20,491 bases of DNA from CAWUIO01 sp963922455 (GCA_963922455.1 CAWUIO010000112.1:1-20491); one strand, 5' to 3'. Positions 1 through 9,175 are shown, counted from the stretch's first letter. Numbers and translations are program-made. Notes: generated by a model not told the origin, from the sequence alone.

Positions 1-106
1 TGAGCCCGCCGCTGGCTGGCGCGTGAGCCGGCGAGTGGCGAAAGCCCGGCCCGCGCCACTACCATTTGTCAAGTTAGTACTTACATTCTTCGCGCGGGCA
101 AGCCCC
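1..106 (-). repeat. Interspersed repeat family 1, copy 1 (B-type, cut by window edge)
   Basis: Read on the minus strand this copy begins GGGGCTTGCCCGCGC, has a 35-nt variable cassette (57-91), then GCGCGGG and CCGGGCTTTCGCCACTCG, a 23-nt second cassette, and runs off the window in CGGGCTCA. It carries the B-type variants also seen at 4681 (CTTG rather than CTTC near the 5' end, TTTCGC rather than GTCACT). It lies just beyond the terminator of the large secreted protein gene and has the same orientation as that gene. The missing right end should lie outside the window. Confidence 0.9.
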
Positions 107-107
107 A

Positions 108-145
108 TAAAAAAAGCCCCCCTATCCAAGACAAGGGAGCTTTTG
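108..145 (-). terminator. Rho-independent terminator of the Asp-box protein gene
   Basis: On the minus strand the sequence reads AAAAGCTCCCT, a 9-10 nt loop, then AGGGGGGCTTTTTTTAT. This is a GC-containing stem closed by A/T pairs and followed by a run of seven T. It begins about 40 bp after the stop codon at 183, the expected position for intrinsic termination of that gene. Confidence 0.75.
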
Positions 146-182
146 GGTAAGTAGTTGTTTTTTAACTTAAGGAATACCGCAA

Positions 183-3100
183 TTACAAGCGCTTCTTCCC
201 AATACTAATCTGCGGGAGGTTTTGGGTTTGATCGTTTATCTTTTGGATATCCGTATTGATGATTTGGTCTAGCATGTTTTGGGCCTCTTGGACCTCGCCG
301 TTTAGCTGTTTTAAGCGCGACATCTGGGGCTGGGTGGGTTGGGCCACGGCTCCCTGGATGGCCCGCATCAGGGAACGGATCTCTTCGCGCAAGCGGGGTT
401 TTTGGCGATAGGTCATAGACGGGGGCGGGCGCTTCAAGATATCGTCTTGCAGGTCGGCAATTTTTTGCTGGGCCTTTTGAATATCCTCGTGGAGGGTTTC
501 CTCCGAGTCCTGCCCTTTATTTTGATCCAACTTTTTCTTCAAGTCGCCAAGCTGGCTTTGGTAGGTCTTGGCGTCATTGATCATGGTATGGGTTTGGGAT
601 AGGAGTTCCCGGAGTTCCAGCAGGGTTTTGGTTTTGGCATTGTAGGCCGACTGTGCCATGTTCATACGGGGATCGGGGCGCACCTCAATTGGCGTTTCCA
701 TCACGTCTCCCTTGACTTTCAAGCGGGCCGTGTAGGTACCTGGCGAGACGTAGGGATACATCTCACCAGCGAAGAAGCCACCCCCGTCGCCGCCTTGCAT
801 TTTGAGGGCGGCTTCGTGGCCCAGATCCCAAACCATGCGGTTGATGCCGGCCTTGGCCGTGGAGTCGCTCAAGGTGCGGATCACTTTGCCGGATGCATCC
901 AGGATTTCCAGGGTAGCGGTGACCTTTTCCCCCTCGGCCAGGAAGAAGTTGATATTGGCCCCGTAATCTGGGTTTTTGGCCCGGTAGTGCCGGTCGCCCA
1001 GGTTCTCCAGTCGCCAAAACATATGCCATTGGGTGGCCCGGCGTACGGGGAAGAGGTGGCTAGATTTCCCTTCGGTCTTGGCCATCTCTTGCATGGGGCG
1101 GATATCATCCAAAATCCAGGCTCCGCGGCCGTGGGTTCCCACGATCAAATCCCGGTCTCGGGCTTGGATGCGTAGGTCCCGGACGGACACGTTGGGGAGG
1201 TTATTGTTGATCTTGGTCCAGGATTGGCCTTTGTCCCAACTGGCAAAAATGCCGTGCTCCATCCCAGCGTATAGCATGTTAGGGTTGATGGGATCTTGCC
1301 GGGCTACTTTGACATAATCGTCTTGGGGGAGGCCGTTGCTTATCTTGGTCCAGGATTGGCCGTAGTCGGTGGTCATAAAGATATAGGGGCGGAAGTCGTC
1401 CATGCGGTGCTGGTCTACGGTGACAAAGGCGGTACCGGCATTGTGCTCCGAGGCGTGGATTTTGGCCACCCAGGCAAAGGCGGGGAGGCCTTTGATCCGA
1501 TCGTTTAGCTTGGTCCAGGTCTTACCGCCGTCGCGGGTGAGTTGAATATTGCCGTCGTCGGTTCCTACCCAAATCACTCCCTTCTCGACTGGGGATTCAT
1601 CAATATACAAGATAGAACAGTGAAATTCGGCCGCGGTATTGTCTTGGTAGATTTCGCCCCCGGAGGTCATTTGTTTGGACTTGTCATTGGTGGTCAAGTC
1701 CTCGCTGATCTGTTCCCAGGAATGGCCCCGGTCGGTGGATTTAAAGACCACATTGCCCCCGAAGTAGACGGTATTGGGGTCGTGGGGAGAGATGGTGATG
1801 GGGGAGTCCCAGTTGAAGCGGTATTTGTGGTCCTCGATGGCATCTCCGGCCGAACCGATGATTTTGGGGTAGGGGTGGATGTTGCGCACATTGCCGTAGC
1901 GGGAGTCCACGTGAAAGATTACCCCTCCTTGGAGGTTGGCGTATACCTCATGTTCGCTACCGGGAATGGGCACGGCGTAATAGCCATCTCCGTAGGCCAG
2001 TCCTTTCCAGTGCCTTTTTAAGATTCCGGCCGAGTAGAGGGAATTGCTGGGGCCCACCCAGGTGCCATTGTCTTGCAGGCCGCCGTAGATATTGTAGGGG
2101 TCCTGGTTGTCGATGAATAATTGATAAAATTGAGACAACTCCACATTGTTGATAATCTCCCAGGTGTCCCCCCCGTCGTAGGATACCTGGTAGCCGCCGT
2201 CGCTTCCGTTTAAGATGCGATTGGAATTGCTCGGGTCGATCCACAGGGCTTGGTGGTCGCCGTGCACGGTGGTGGCGATGCGTTCCCAGGTTTTTCCTCC
2301 ATCTTCGGAGCGGCTGAGGCGGCCCGAGATGGAGAACAAAATATTGGGATTATTGGGGTCTACCCGTACATCGCTATAATAAAAGGGGCGGAAGTTGATA
2401 TTGGGGTCGTCATTGACCATCGTCCAGGTATCTCCGCGGTCTTCGGAGCGGAAGGCGGTTCCTCCTCCTTGGAATTCGGTCATCAAGTAAATGATATTGG
2501 GCTCACTGCGGGCAATGTGGATACCCGGGCGGGCCATGGGCTTTTCGGGCAAGCCCTTCATGATTTTTTCCCAGGTTTCTCCGCCGTCCATGGTGCGGTA
2601 GATGGCGGTTTCTTTGCCTCCATCGTCAAATCGCCAAGGTCGGCGCCGGAAAGTCCACATCCCGGCATACATAATGCGGGGGTTGCTCATTTCCATGGCG
2701 ATATCGGCGCAGCCCGTGTTTTCGTCGATGTAGAGTATTTTTTTCCAGTTCTTCCCGCCGTCGGTGGTTTTGAAGACGCCCCGCTCGGGGTTGGCGCCCC
2801 ATTCTTTGCCCAAGGCGCATACGCAAGCCACATCGGGGTCCTTAGGGTCTACGACAATTCGTTTGATTCTTTCGGTTTCTTTGAGTCCGAGGTGGGTCCA
2901 GCTTTTTCCGGCGTCAACCGAGCGGTATACGCCCCATCCGTAGCCCACACTGTTTCGGGGATCGCCTTCCCCGGTTCCTACCCAGAGTACATTAGGGTCG
3001 GAAGGGGCCAGGGTCAAGGCCCCAATGGAGTAGGCCCGCTGCCCTTCAAAAATGGGGGTGAAGCTTACGCCTCCGTTGGTGGTTTTGAAGATTCCTCCGT

Positions 3101-3296
3101 CGGCGCCCGATACGTAAAAGGTGCTGGGGTCACCGGGGATGCCGTCGATATCGGTTACCCGGCCGCCCATATTGGCGGGGCCGATGGCGCGCCATTCGTA
3201 GGATTTTAAGGCCTCGGCATATTTCTGGTTTTGGGAGTAGGACTGGTTGCTAAATAGGAGCACTCCCAAGCATGTGAGTAGTAGTATGTGTTTCAT
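183..3296 (-). CDS. Secreted Asp-box (BNR/VPS10-sortilin-like) beta-propeller protein
   Basis: The product is about 1037 aa. The start chosen is the ATG at 3296 because it opens directly on a signal peptide (MKHILLLTCLGVLLFSNQSYS, cut before QNQ). An upstream in-frame ATG at 3362 would add 22 residues ahead of the signal. At least eleven Asp-box motifs of the form S/T-x-D-x-G-x-x-W are visible (for example RSVDAGKSWTHL, TRDGGKTWTKL, TTDYGQSWTKI), spread over roughly the first 720 residues, as in sortilin/VPS10-like and BNR-type propellers. Next come an Ig-like beta domain resembling those behind such propellers (GTYTARLKVKGD) and a charged, probably coiled-coil tail over about the last 140 residues. 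There is no type IX secretion tail. The family is common in Bacteroidota and usually annotated glycosyl hydrolase or VPS10 protein, but no catalytic activity can be inferred. It is monocistronic, with a terminator at 145-108. Confidence 0.85.
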   Translation of the reverse strand: MKHILLLTCLGVLLFSNQSYSQNQKYAEALKSYEWRAIGPANMGGRVTDIDGIPGDPSTFYVSGADGGIFKTTNGGVSFTPIFEGQRAYSIGALTLAPSDPNVLWVGTGEGDPRNSVGYGWGVYRSVDAGKSWTHLGLKETERIKRIVVDPKDPDVACVCALGKEWGANPERGVFKTTDGGKNWKKILYIDENTGCADIAMEMSNPRIMYAGMWTFRRRPWRFDDGGKETAIYRTMDGGETWEKIMKGLPEKPMARPGIHIARSEPNIIYLMTEFQGGGTAFRSEDRGDTWTMVNDDPNINFRPFYYSDVRVDPNNPNILFSISGRLSRSEDGGKTWERIATTVHGDHQALWIDPSNSNRILNGSDGGYQVSYDGGDTWEIINNVELSQFYQLFIDNQDPYNIYGGLQDNGTWVGPSNSLYSAGILKRHWKGLAYGDGYYAVPIPGSEHEVYANLQGGVIFHVDSRYGNVRNIHPYPKIIGSAGDAIEDHKYRFNWDSPITISPHDPNTVYFGGNVVFKSTDRGHSWEQISEDLTTNDKSKQMTSGGEIYQDNTAAEFHCSILYIDESPVEKGVIWVGTDDGNIQLTRDGGKTWTKLNDRIKGLPAFAWVAKIHASEHNAGTAFVTVDQHRMDDFRPYIFMTTDYGQSWTKISNGLPQDDYVKVARQDPINPNMLYAGMEHGIFASWDKGQSWTKINNNLPNVSVRDLRIQARDRDLIVGTHGRGAWILDDIRPMQEMAKTEGKSSHLFPVRRATQWHMFWRLENLGDRHYRAKNPDYGANINFFLAEGEKVTATLEILDASGKVIRTLSDSTAKAGINRMVWDLGHEAALKMQGGDGGGFFAGEMYPYVSPGTYTARLKVKGDVMETPIEVRPDPRMNMAQSAYNAKTKTLLELRELLSQTHTMINDAKTYQSQLGDLKKKLDQNKGQDSEETLHEDIQKAQQKIADLQDDILKRPPPSMTYRQKPRLREEIRSLMRAIQGAVAQPTQPQMSRLKQLNGEVQEAQNMLDQIINTDIQKINDQTQNLPQISIGKKRL

Positions 3297-3454
3297 AAAT
3301 CGATAATTTGTAATTAGAACTAATAATGAAAAAAAATGAAGGAAATCAAAGGAATGGGGCAAGGAAGTATTGGTTGAGAAGCCAAAGAGGGGAATAATGT
3401 ACGGATTCCGTCAAACCCTGGAAGCAAGGTAGCGGCTATTTTTATGAAAGGCTA

Positions 3455-3584
3455 GGGGCTTCCCCGCGCAATGAAATGGGGGGGCAACTGGAAATGATGT
3501 GCCAGCGCGGGTCGGGCTGTCACTACTCGCTGGCCTACCCGCAAACCAGCGGCGAGCTCAAACAGGCCGTTCCATCCCTAAGCC
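3455..3584 (+). repeat. Interspersed repeat family 1, copy 2 (A-type)
   Basis: The 130-bp copy runs from GGGGCTTCCCCGCGC to CCATCCCTAAGCC. The first cassette (3470-3504, 35 nt) is unrelated to that of any other copy, while the 80 bp to its right differ from copy 6996-7124 at only two positions. The arms CCCGCGC (3463-3469) and GCGCGGG (3505-3511) pair around the cassette, and GGCA/TGCC inside the cassette can pair again. Confidence 0.95.
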
Positions 3585-3593
3585 TAGAATACC

Positions 3594-3655
3594 CAAGCTC
3601 GGCCGAAAATAAGTTGCATCCACATTTTTCTGGGGCATTTGCCATGCCGAGCTTG
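3594..3655. repeat. 10-bp perfect inverted repeat with 42-nt loop
   Basis: CAAGCTCGGC at 3594-3603 is the exact reverse complement of GCCGAGCTTG at 3646-3655. It starts 10 bp after repeat copy 2 and is not part of the repeat family consensus. It could be an RNA stem, a decayed element end or chance; no T-run follows, so it is not an obvious terminator. Confidence 0.6.
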
Positions 3656-3922
3656 AATTTCAGTTAACCGAAACGCCCTGGCCAACTTGTCTGGTGTATA
3701 CCTGCAGCTAGGGTTGTTGGCTCTGCTGGCGGGAGAGAAGGATTAAAAATAGTAAGAATTTCGCTGTACTGGATTGGCTGGATAAGTATTCCCCAGAGTT
3801 TGGTAAATAATCCGGCTTACTTCATCAATTATTTTGGGCCCGACATACTGAATCACTCATATTTACAGGAGCATTAAAATCCATAGAGCCTCGAAGGCTA
3901 AAACCCATATAACCCAAATCAT

Positions 3923-4609
3923 ATGATAGAACACCCTACAAAATTGGGCCGCTGGCTCGGCTTGAGCTTATTTTTGATGGTTTTGAGCGGAATTCTGAGT
4001 CTTATGTACCGAGGCATAAGCTCCTCTTTGTTACAAAACCCTGATATGTTGAACCAAATTATGGAGAATTCAAGATCGATGCGGCTTTCTATTTTTTTTA
4101 GCTCCATGACTGGTTTTTTTAATATTATCTTTTTAGGGCTTATCTACCAGATTCTTAGTCAGCGTTCTAAGCTGCTTGCTATAAGCTGTGGTAGCTTGTT
4201 TTTCATAGCTATCATGATTGCTTTAGTTGGTGATGTTTGTCATTACGTATTGTTAGAATCTGTACAGTTTATACAAAGTACTTCGAGCCCAAAAGAAACT
4301 CTTTTATCCATTGCTTCTTTTTCTATCTACGGCTATAATGGAGCCCATTTTTTGAGTTTAATATTTTTTAGTGGATCCATGATTATGCTACATATCCAGT
4401 TTATAAGAATGGGTTTATTGCCGAGATGGCTCAGCATTTGGGGGATATTGGCCGCCGGAACCGTAATGTGTGTTACCTGGCTGAGAATTTTTGACCAATT
4501 CATCAGCTTTTATTTTTACCTGCAAAATGGGGTGTTTATGATTACTTTTACGTTCTATATTTTAGTAAAAGGGCTTAAATCCCCTCGAGTTGAGAAAGAT
4601 ACCGCCTGA
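3923..4609 (+). CDS. DUF4386-like multi-pass membrane protein
   Basis: The product is 228 aa, hydrophobic, with about six transmembrane stretches: near residues 11-30, 55-76, 83-105, 138-158, 165-187 and 195-215. The pattern matches small DUF4386-type proteins: an N-terminal K-x-G-R-x-x-G-L-S-L-F-L helix, a loop with the N-Q-I-M-E-N segment, and a C-terminal half in which a helix is followed by F-I-R-M-G-L-L-P-R-W-L-S-I-W-G. The LPRWL/LG motif is typical of the family. Function is unknown for the family. The ATG at 3923 has no clear Shine-Dalgarno. The gene is convergent with the hydrolase at 4922 and is separated from it by a family 1 repeat. Its base composition is more AT-rich than that of the Asp-box gene. 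Assignment rests on pattern recognition, not a search. Confidence 0.75.
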   Translation: MIEHPTKLGRWLGLSLFLMVLSGILSLMYRGISSSLLQNPDMLNQIMENSRSMRLSIFFSSMTGFFNIIFLGLIYQILSQRSKLLAISCGSLFFIAIMIALVGDVCHYVLLESVQFIQSTSSPKETLLSIASFSIYGYNGAHFLSLIFFSGSMIMLHIQFIRMGLLPRWLSIWGILAAGTVMCVTWLRIFDQFISFYFYLQNGVFMITFTFYILVKGLKSPRVEKDTA

Positions 4610-4921
4610 GCTAGGGTGGCCTAAGGGCATTCCCGCTTGCTTAAAAAGGCTAAGAGACTGGATAAACTGGCACTCAAAATGGCTTAGGGATAGAGCCTTT
4701 GTTTGAGCCCGCCGCTGGTATGCGTGGGGGCCGGCGAGTGGCGAAAGCCCGGCCCGCGCCAGCACTCTTTGTACAATCAAGCATCTAGACTTGTAGCGCG
4801 GGCAAGCCCCTAGACTTAGCACTTCAGTCTTTGAAGAGGGATATTCACTTCCGTCTGGGAGTGGGGTAAAACCAAGTTGAGGGAATGGACGGCCCAGTTG
4901 TGGGCTAAGCCTTTGCAAGCA
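4610..4921. other. Convergent intergenic region holding a family 1 repeat
   Basis: The 312 bp between two convergent genes contain repeat copy 4681-4810. The remaining approximately 70 bp on the left and 110 bp on the right show no gene and no convincing T-tailed terminator. Confidence 0.6.
4681..4810 (-). repeat. Interspersed repeat family 1, copy 3 (B-type)
   Basis: On the minus strand this 130-bp copy begins GGGGCTTGCCCGCGC and ends CTATCCCTAAGCC. The first cassette is 36 nt (4760-4795) and the second is 23 nt. It has the compensated helix GGGCTTT/AAAGGCT where A-type copies have GGGCTGT/ACAGGCC. It lies downstream of both flanking genes. Confidence 0.95.
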
Positions 4922-5866
4922 TTATTTACCTTTATATAAATAATCGGCTGCGGCTTCCCCCATTTTTCGATAGTCATGGCCCACGCCTTTGACAATTTCT
5001 AATTTCCAGCGGTAGGCGGCATTCCGTTTGGAAGCCATCTCTTGGGATGCTTTGTAAAAATAGTGGCCCCTGGCAAATCGGTGCCTGCCTTGTTTGTCGG
5101 CTTCGGGAGTATGCCGTAAACTGCCTCGGGTCTCGTTAGCGTCATCCTTATCGCCTAAAAAAACGATCAAATTGGAGCTGAAATCAATCTTATCGGATGA
5201 TTGTATGGTACCTTGGAGGCCATAGGGAAATTCTTCTGCATCGGTGGGCACCGTATACCATCCTGCATTGGCGGCCAAGATTCTATGAGCTTTATTTTGG
5301 GCTTGGAATAAGGCATATCTATGTAATATTTGCCCACCCGCAGAATGCCCAAACATATCATAGGTATCGGTTTTTAAGTCTAAGTCTTCTTGGGCCAGCT
5401 CAAAAACCCGGTCGAAGTCCTGAAAAATCCATTCCTGGGGCTCGTTGCTTATTGTAAAGCTTTCAACAGCCGTGCGCTCTTTATTGATTTTAACATCTTT
5501 ATACATTCCCGCCAAGTTGTAACTCCAGAATTCGGGATAATATTCCTCCCGATATTCGGGTGACAAGACGAGAACATTGTATTCTTGGGCCTTCTTAATC
5601 CAAGAATCCCGGTAATCATCTCCATTGCGTCCCGCGCCGGGAATTACCAAGACTACCGCCGAGCTATCGGTAAAGTGCTGGGGTTTATAATAATGAATAA
5701 TGAGGCTGTCTTCTGGGGAATGTCCCCCCGCCATTGCAAATTGACCGGAACCCTCGGCAAGTAATCTGGGCGGACTTGATTTTTTGTCTGTGTTTCTATC
5801 CTGGGCAGGCACTTTGCCCAAGGTTAAGGCGAGGAAGAGCAGTAATGTGATACGTTTACAATTCAT
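4922..5866 (-). CDS. Secreted alpha/beta-hydrolase (esterase/depolymerase-like)
   Basis: The product is 314 aa. A signal peptide covers residues 1-21 (KRITLLLFLALTLGKVPA then QD), so it is exported. The alpha/beta-hydrolase features are in order: an oxyanion/strand region VVLVIPGAGRNGDDY (71-85), the nucleophile elbow GHSAGG with Ser175, a candidate acid in FLGDKDDAN (Asp239, 241 or 242), and a candidate catalytic His297 in KGVGHDY. The layout resembles PHB-depolymerase or feruloyl-esterase-like proteins of Bacteroidota, but the substrate cannot be predicted. The ATG at 5866 is followed immediately by the signal peptide. It is a single gene on the minus strand, 97 bp from the regulator gene upstream in the same orientation; a loose operon with that regulator is possible but not shown. 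Confidence 0.8.
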   Translation of the reverse strand: MNCKRITLLLFLALTLGKVPAQDRNTDKKSSPPRLLAEGSGQFAMAGGHSPEDSLIIHYYKPQHFTDSSAVVLVIPGAGRNGDDYRDSWIKKAQEYNVLVLSPEYREEYYPEFWSYNLAGMYKDVKINKERTAVESFTISNEPQEWIFQDFDRVFELAQEDLDLKTDTYDMFGHSAGGQILHRYALFQAQNKAHRILAANAGWYTVPTDAEEFPYGLQGTIQSSDKIDFSSNLIVFLGDKDDANETRGSLRHTPEADKQGRHRFARGHYFYKASQEMASKRNAAYRWKLEIVKGVGHDYRKMGEAAADYLYKGK

Positions 5867-5963
5867 AGGCTGAGTTTGCGTTTGTTTTTACCATATTTAG
5901 CTGAGGCAAAACTCGTCTAAATTCTGTTATGCTAAAAGGACAAGAGGGCGCAGGATAGAGACA

Positions 5964-6908
5964 TTAGGAGGCGGCCTGATACTTTTTGAGAAGGGCCCGG
6001 AGTTGATTGGGACTTTTTAGTCCGCATTCTTGGGCGACTTGCTCCATTTTGTGCCCCTTGGAGAGTAGGTGTCGGGCCCTTTCTACCCGTATGGTATTGA
6101 TATATTCTCCTACCGTTATTTGGGTAGTTTCTTTAAACTTCCGGGATAAGTTCCGTTTGCTCATATGCACCTCGTCGGCAATGTCATCCAGCGTAAATTT
6201 TGTATTCAGATTATTCATGATGTAATCTTGAATTTTGTGTACGCTTCTGTCCAGGTGGTCTCGATACCTCAAAAAATTACTCAATTGTGGATCACCTCCT
6301 CCTCTCCTAAAAAAATATACAATTTCTTTAGAGATCTCGAGGGCCAAGCTATAGCCAAACAATTGCTCCACGAGATGAAGGGAAAGATCGATACCTGAGG
6401 AGACCCCCGCACTCATGTATAGGTTTTCGTCTATGACAAAAAGTTTGTTTTTTAGTACTGTTGTTTCGGGGTATCTCTTTTCTAAAAGGTCAAGGTATCG
6501 CCAATGGGTCGTGCTTTTTTTACCGGCGAGTAAGCCCGCCTCGGCCAACCAGAAAATACCTACACAAATGGAGCATAGGTTTACGCCTGTATTATACCAT
6601 TTTTGAAGGTAGCTTAAGAAAGGTTTGTTGTTCTGTATGACTTTCAGCATGTCTGCACTGCCTGGTACAAAAACGAAATCCTCTGGACACACGTGTAAGT
6701 CTTCAATAGATTGCAATTGGGTAAAAAATAAATCCAGGCTACTATCGCTTTGGGCCCTTGTGCTAGCACTGACGAAGCTAACTTCCAAGGGGGCCCCCGC
6801 TTTTTGGGCTTCATAAAATACTTGGGCTGGGCCACTTAAGTCTAATAAATGTACTTTGGGAGGCACGATGAATACCATCGTCTGTACAGGTTTTTTTTCA
6901 GAATCCAC
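5964..6908 (-). CDS. GlxA-type AraC-family transcriptional regulator with DJ-1/PfpI domain
   Basis: The product is up to 314 aa. Residues about 11-190 form a DJ-1/PfpI-like (class I glutamine amidotransferase-like) domain: LLDLSGPAQVFYEA (21-34), FVPGSADM (80-87), the nucleophile-elbow region CSICVGIFWLAEAGLL with Cys115, and SSGIDLSLHLVEQLFG. Residues about 225-314 hold the AraC/XylS DNA-binding domain with two helix-turn-helices (LDDIADEVHMSKRNLSRKFK and VAQECGLKSPNQLRALLKKY). This domain order is that of GlxA/FtrA regulators. The longest start is GTG at 6908; an ATG at 6878 (MVFIVPP) sits directly at the domain start and may be the real one. The effector is unknown and no target promoter was identified. 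It is a cytoplasmic DNA-binding protein. Confidence 0.88.
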   Translation of the reverse strand: MDSEKKPVQTMVFIVPPKVHLLDLSGPAQVFYEAQKAGAPLEVSFVSASTRAQSDSSLDLFFTQLQSIEDLHVCPEDFVFVPGSADMLKVIQNNKPFLSYLQKWYNTGVNLCSICVGIFWLAEAGLLAGKKSTTHWRYLDLLEKRYPETTVLKNKLFVIDENLYMSAGVSSGIDLSLHLVEQLFGYSLALEISKEIVYFFRRGGGDPQLSNFLRYRDHLDRSVHKIQDYIMNNLNTKFTLDDIADEVHMSKRNLSRKFKETTQITVGEYINTIRVERARHLLSKGHKMEQVAQECGLKSPNQLRALLKKYQAAS

Positions 6909-6995
6909 AGGGTAGGTCTTGTAATTTTCTGGATATACGATATTTAGTTTGTCAAGAGCATAAGACTACAAATTTTACCAAGAAAAGCCAAACTT

Positions 6996-7124
6996 GGGGC
7001 TTCCCCGCGCCATTGTGTTAGGAACCGCTTGAACGGTCCTGCCGGCGCGGGTCGGGCTGTCACTACTCGCTGGCCCCCCCGCAAACCAGCGGCGAGCTCA
7101 AACAGGCCGTTCCATCCCTAAGCC
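6996..7124 (+). repeat. Interspersed repeat family 1, copy 4 (A-type)
   Basis: This 129-bp copy runs from GGGGCTTCCCCGCGC to CCATCCCTAAGCC. Its first cassette (7011-7044, 34 nt) contains its own hairpin, GGAACCG/CGGTCC. Over 124 aligned bases it differs from copy 12079-12202 at one position only, and the two are direct repeats. It lies antisense to the two flanking minus-strand genes. Confidence 0.96.
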
Positions 7125-7152
7125 AAATGCAATGCGTGTACTAACATCAGAC

Positions 7153-9078
7153 TTATTTTAATTTAGCCTTAGCCTTTTTGTATAAATCATGCAAAAACGC
7201 ATCTTTTAGATAGTCTACCTTATTAAGCGCCTTCACGGTATTGGCATAATCGCCGGTATTATAATAACAAAGGGCTAGGTTTTTAAAAGCGGTTTGATAA
7301 GCTGGGGCTATTTCTAGGGCCCTTTTGTAGGACTCGATGGCTTTGGGATAGTTTTTTTGCTCGGCATAGATGGTACCCATAGTGCTGTATACCCGGGCAG
7401 AGTTGGGATGTTCTTGCGCGGCTAGCTCAATTGCCTGTAAGGCTTTGTCGAATTGTTTTTTTCCTTTATAGCCAATAGCTTCATACATCGTGATGGGGTC
7501 ACCCACGGGGCCAATCCTTTGGAAAGGGGATTTTGCTTTCTTGGCGTGTTCAATCATCTTGTCCCAGTAAAAAGGATTGGTGAGAGCCGCTTTTTTGTAG
7601 GCATTAGCATAGGTGAGATGGTATTCATACTTGAATTTATAAACTCCCAGCATCAGGTTGAAGAGCGGAACCGTAATGAGCAAAGCTAAAATGGAGACCG
7701 AAAAGGTGTTTTGAACTGGGGTCTTTTCTTCGGTTTGGCGTAAACCAAGCAGGATGCCCCAAAAGAAGAGATAATATAGGGAGTGCTCAATCCGTTCATT
7801 GGGAAAGCTAACCAACATATCGACCCACATAGCGCCAAAGACAGCAATAATCAACAAAACTAAAAGGAGTTGATCGCCCAGATTTTGCTTGAAGTGAAGC
7901 AATTTAAAAGCTGTAAGGCAAAGGAATACCCAAATCCCAAGGTAAGCAACTAAGCCGGGGATGCCTCGTTCGGCACCTATTTCACCAAAATCATTGTGGG
8001 GCCGGATGCGGAGGGCATACCCTCTCCGGTTGGCGCGATCGCCCAAGCTGTAATTGCTAACCAATAGCCGCCAATTGCCGGGCCCTACCCCCAACATAGG
8101 ATGATCCATCATCATATGATAACAATCCCTACTGGCAATCAAACGGAAATTTGCTGAGGTGTTTTCGGTAAAGAGCTCAGAGGGAGAATTAATAAGCCTT
8201 CCCATTGTTTCTCGGACTATTTTTCCTTGTGGAAGGATGATTCCTAAACCTATCATGAGGGCAATCAAGCCCGCCATAGCTACCGTAATTCGAGTCCCGT
8301 ATTTTTGTATTATGGTTCCAAACTGGCTCTTCTGACTGATAATAAGGATGAGGGCAAGTATAATAAACAGGAAAAGCCCAACCCAGGCCGATCGAGTTTG
8401 AGATACCAAAATAGAGAATAACAAAATGGGTAATGCGGTGGCGGCAATGTACTTCCAAATCCCCCGCTGCGTGAAAAAGCACCAGAGTGTAAAAGGTAAC
8501 AAAAGAACCTGGCCCGAGCCAAACAGATTACGGTTTCCCATAAATCCATAAGGTGGGGCCTGCCCGGGGATGGAGATAAAGGCAAGACCGTAAAATTGAA
8601 AAATACCCACCACCCCTTGTACGATACCCATAAGCACCATTACGTAGGCAAGCTTATACAATTGTTTAGGTTCTCGGCTGACAGCCGTGGCTATACAGAA
8701 TAAGAGTATCCCGTGTAAGCACCAGCGAGCAACAGGGTAGAAGCCTTCAATTGGGTAAGATGCCCTACTCATACTGAATATACTCCAGACCCCGATAAAG
8801 AGCTCAAGTCCGAATACCCATTTCGTTTCCTGGGCCCAATTCAATCGGATCGGTATCCGCTTGTAAGCAAAAAAATATCCCACAAAGGCCAGAGTGAAAG
8901 AACTCAAAAGTAGGTAACGGATAGGTATAAGTGGCTCGGGAGTGGCAGACGTGTAGACAAGAGGCAATATCGCGAGAGGAATCAGGAGCCAATGGATCAT
9001 CGAGTCCATCGGCTTGCTCGTTTTGTTTTTTTTCGGTCTTTTTTGGGAGCTAGATTTAGATTTTTTCCGAGAAGCCAT
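7153..9078 (-). CDS. O-antigen ligase/Wzy-like membrane protein with C-terminal TPR domain
   Basis: The product is 641 aa. A lysine-rich cytoplasmic N terminus (1-25) precedes about ten to twelve transmembrane helices between residues 28 and 480. Family landmarks are GFMGNRNLFGSGQ (178-190), SQTRSAWVGL (226-235), DHPMLGVGPGNW (325-336), and the periplasmic loop HNDFGEIGAERGIPGL (361-376) with the conserved His and downstream Gly, which is the Wzy_C signature. The last about 110 residues hold at least two tetratricopeptide repeats (NSARVYSTMGTIYAEQKNY and the YQTAFKNLALCYYNTGDY unit). Such proteins join or polymerise lipid-linked glycans, either onto lipid A core (WaaL-like) or onto protein (PglL-like); sequence alone does not decide which. 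TPR fusions are common in this superfamily. No sugar-transferase genes are nearby. The inner membrane is the expected location. Confidence 0.85.
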   Translation of the reverse strand: MASRKKSKSSSQKRPKKNKTSKPMDSMIHWLLIPLAILPLVYTSATPEPLIPIRYLLLSSFTLAFVGYFFAYKRIPIRLNWAQETKWVFGLELFIGVWSIFSMSRASYPIEGFYPVARWCLHGILLFCIATAVSREPKQLYKLAYVMVLMGIVQGVVGIFQFYGLAFISIPGQAPPYGFMGNRNLFGSGQVLLLPFTLWCFFTQRGIWKYIAATALPILLFSILVSQTRSAWVGLFLFIILALILIISQKSQFGTIIQKYGTRITVAMAGLIALMIGLGIILPQGKIVRETMGRLINSPSELFTENTSANFRLIASRDCYHMMMDHPMLGVGPGNWRLLVSNYSLGDRANRRGYALRIRPHNDFGEIGAERGIPGLVAYLGIWVFLCLTAFKLLHFKQNLGDQLLLVLLIIAVFGAMWVDMLVSFPNERIEHSLYYLFFWGILLGLRQTEEKTPVQNTFSVSILALLITVPLFNLMLGVYKFKYEYHLTYANAYKKAALTNPFYWDKMIEHAKKAKSPFQRIGPVGDPITMYEAIGYKGKKQFDKALQAIELAAQEHPNSARVYSTMGTIYAEQKNYPKAIESYKRALEIAPAYQTAFKNLALCYYNTGDYANTVKALNKVDYLKDAFLHDLYKKAKAKLK

Positions 9079-9175
9079 ACGTGATGTGATAATTTATGGG
9101 AAGCTACCTATTTTTACTGTTATTTCCCTTTTAAGGAAAACGAGTATTGCTTGGTAAATTACGCTTAGGTAAAGA

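Larger units (their letters stand above)
3297..3922. other. Divergent intergenic region with a family 1 repeat and a separate inverted repeat
   Basis: This 626-bp region separates two divergent genes. It contains repeat copy 3455-3584 and a 10-bp inverted repeat at 3594-3655. The open frame running through the repeat (3476-3667) follows repeat sequence and is not considered a gene. No promoter close to the Bacteroidota consensus (TTG, about 19-21 nt, TAnnTTTG) could be placed with confidence for either gene. Confidence 0.6.

Noticed and set aside
2250..3209. 319-aa open frame antisense to the Asp-box gene
   Set aside because: A long shadow frame produced by the GC-biased repetitive codons of the real gene; the Asp-box motifs decide the strand.
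3476..3667. 63-aa open frame on the plus strand
   Set aside because: It runs through repeat copy 2, and its reading frame only reflects the GC-rich repeat sequence.
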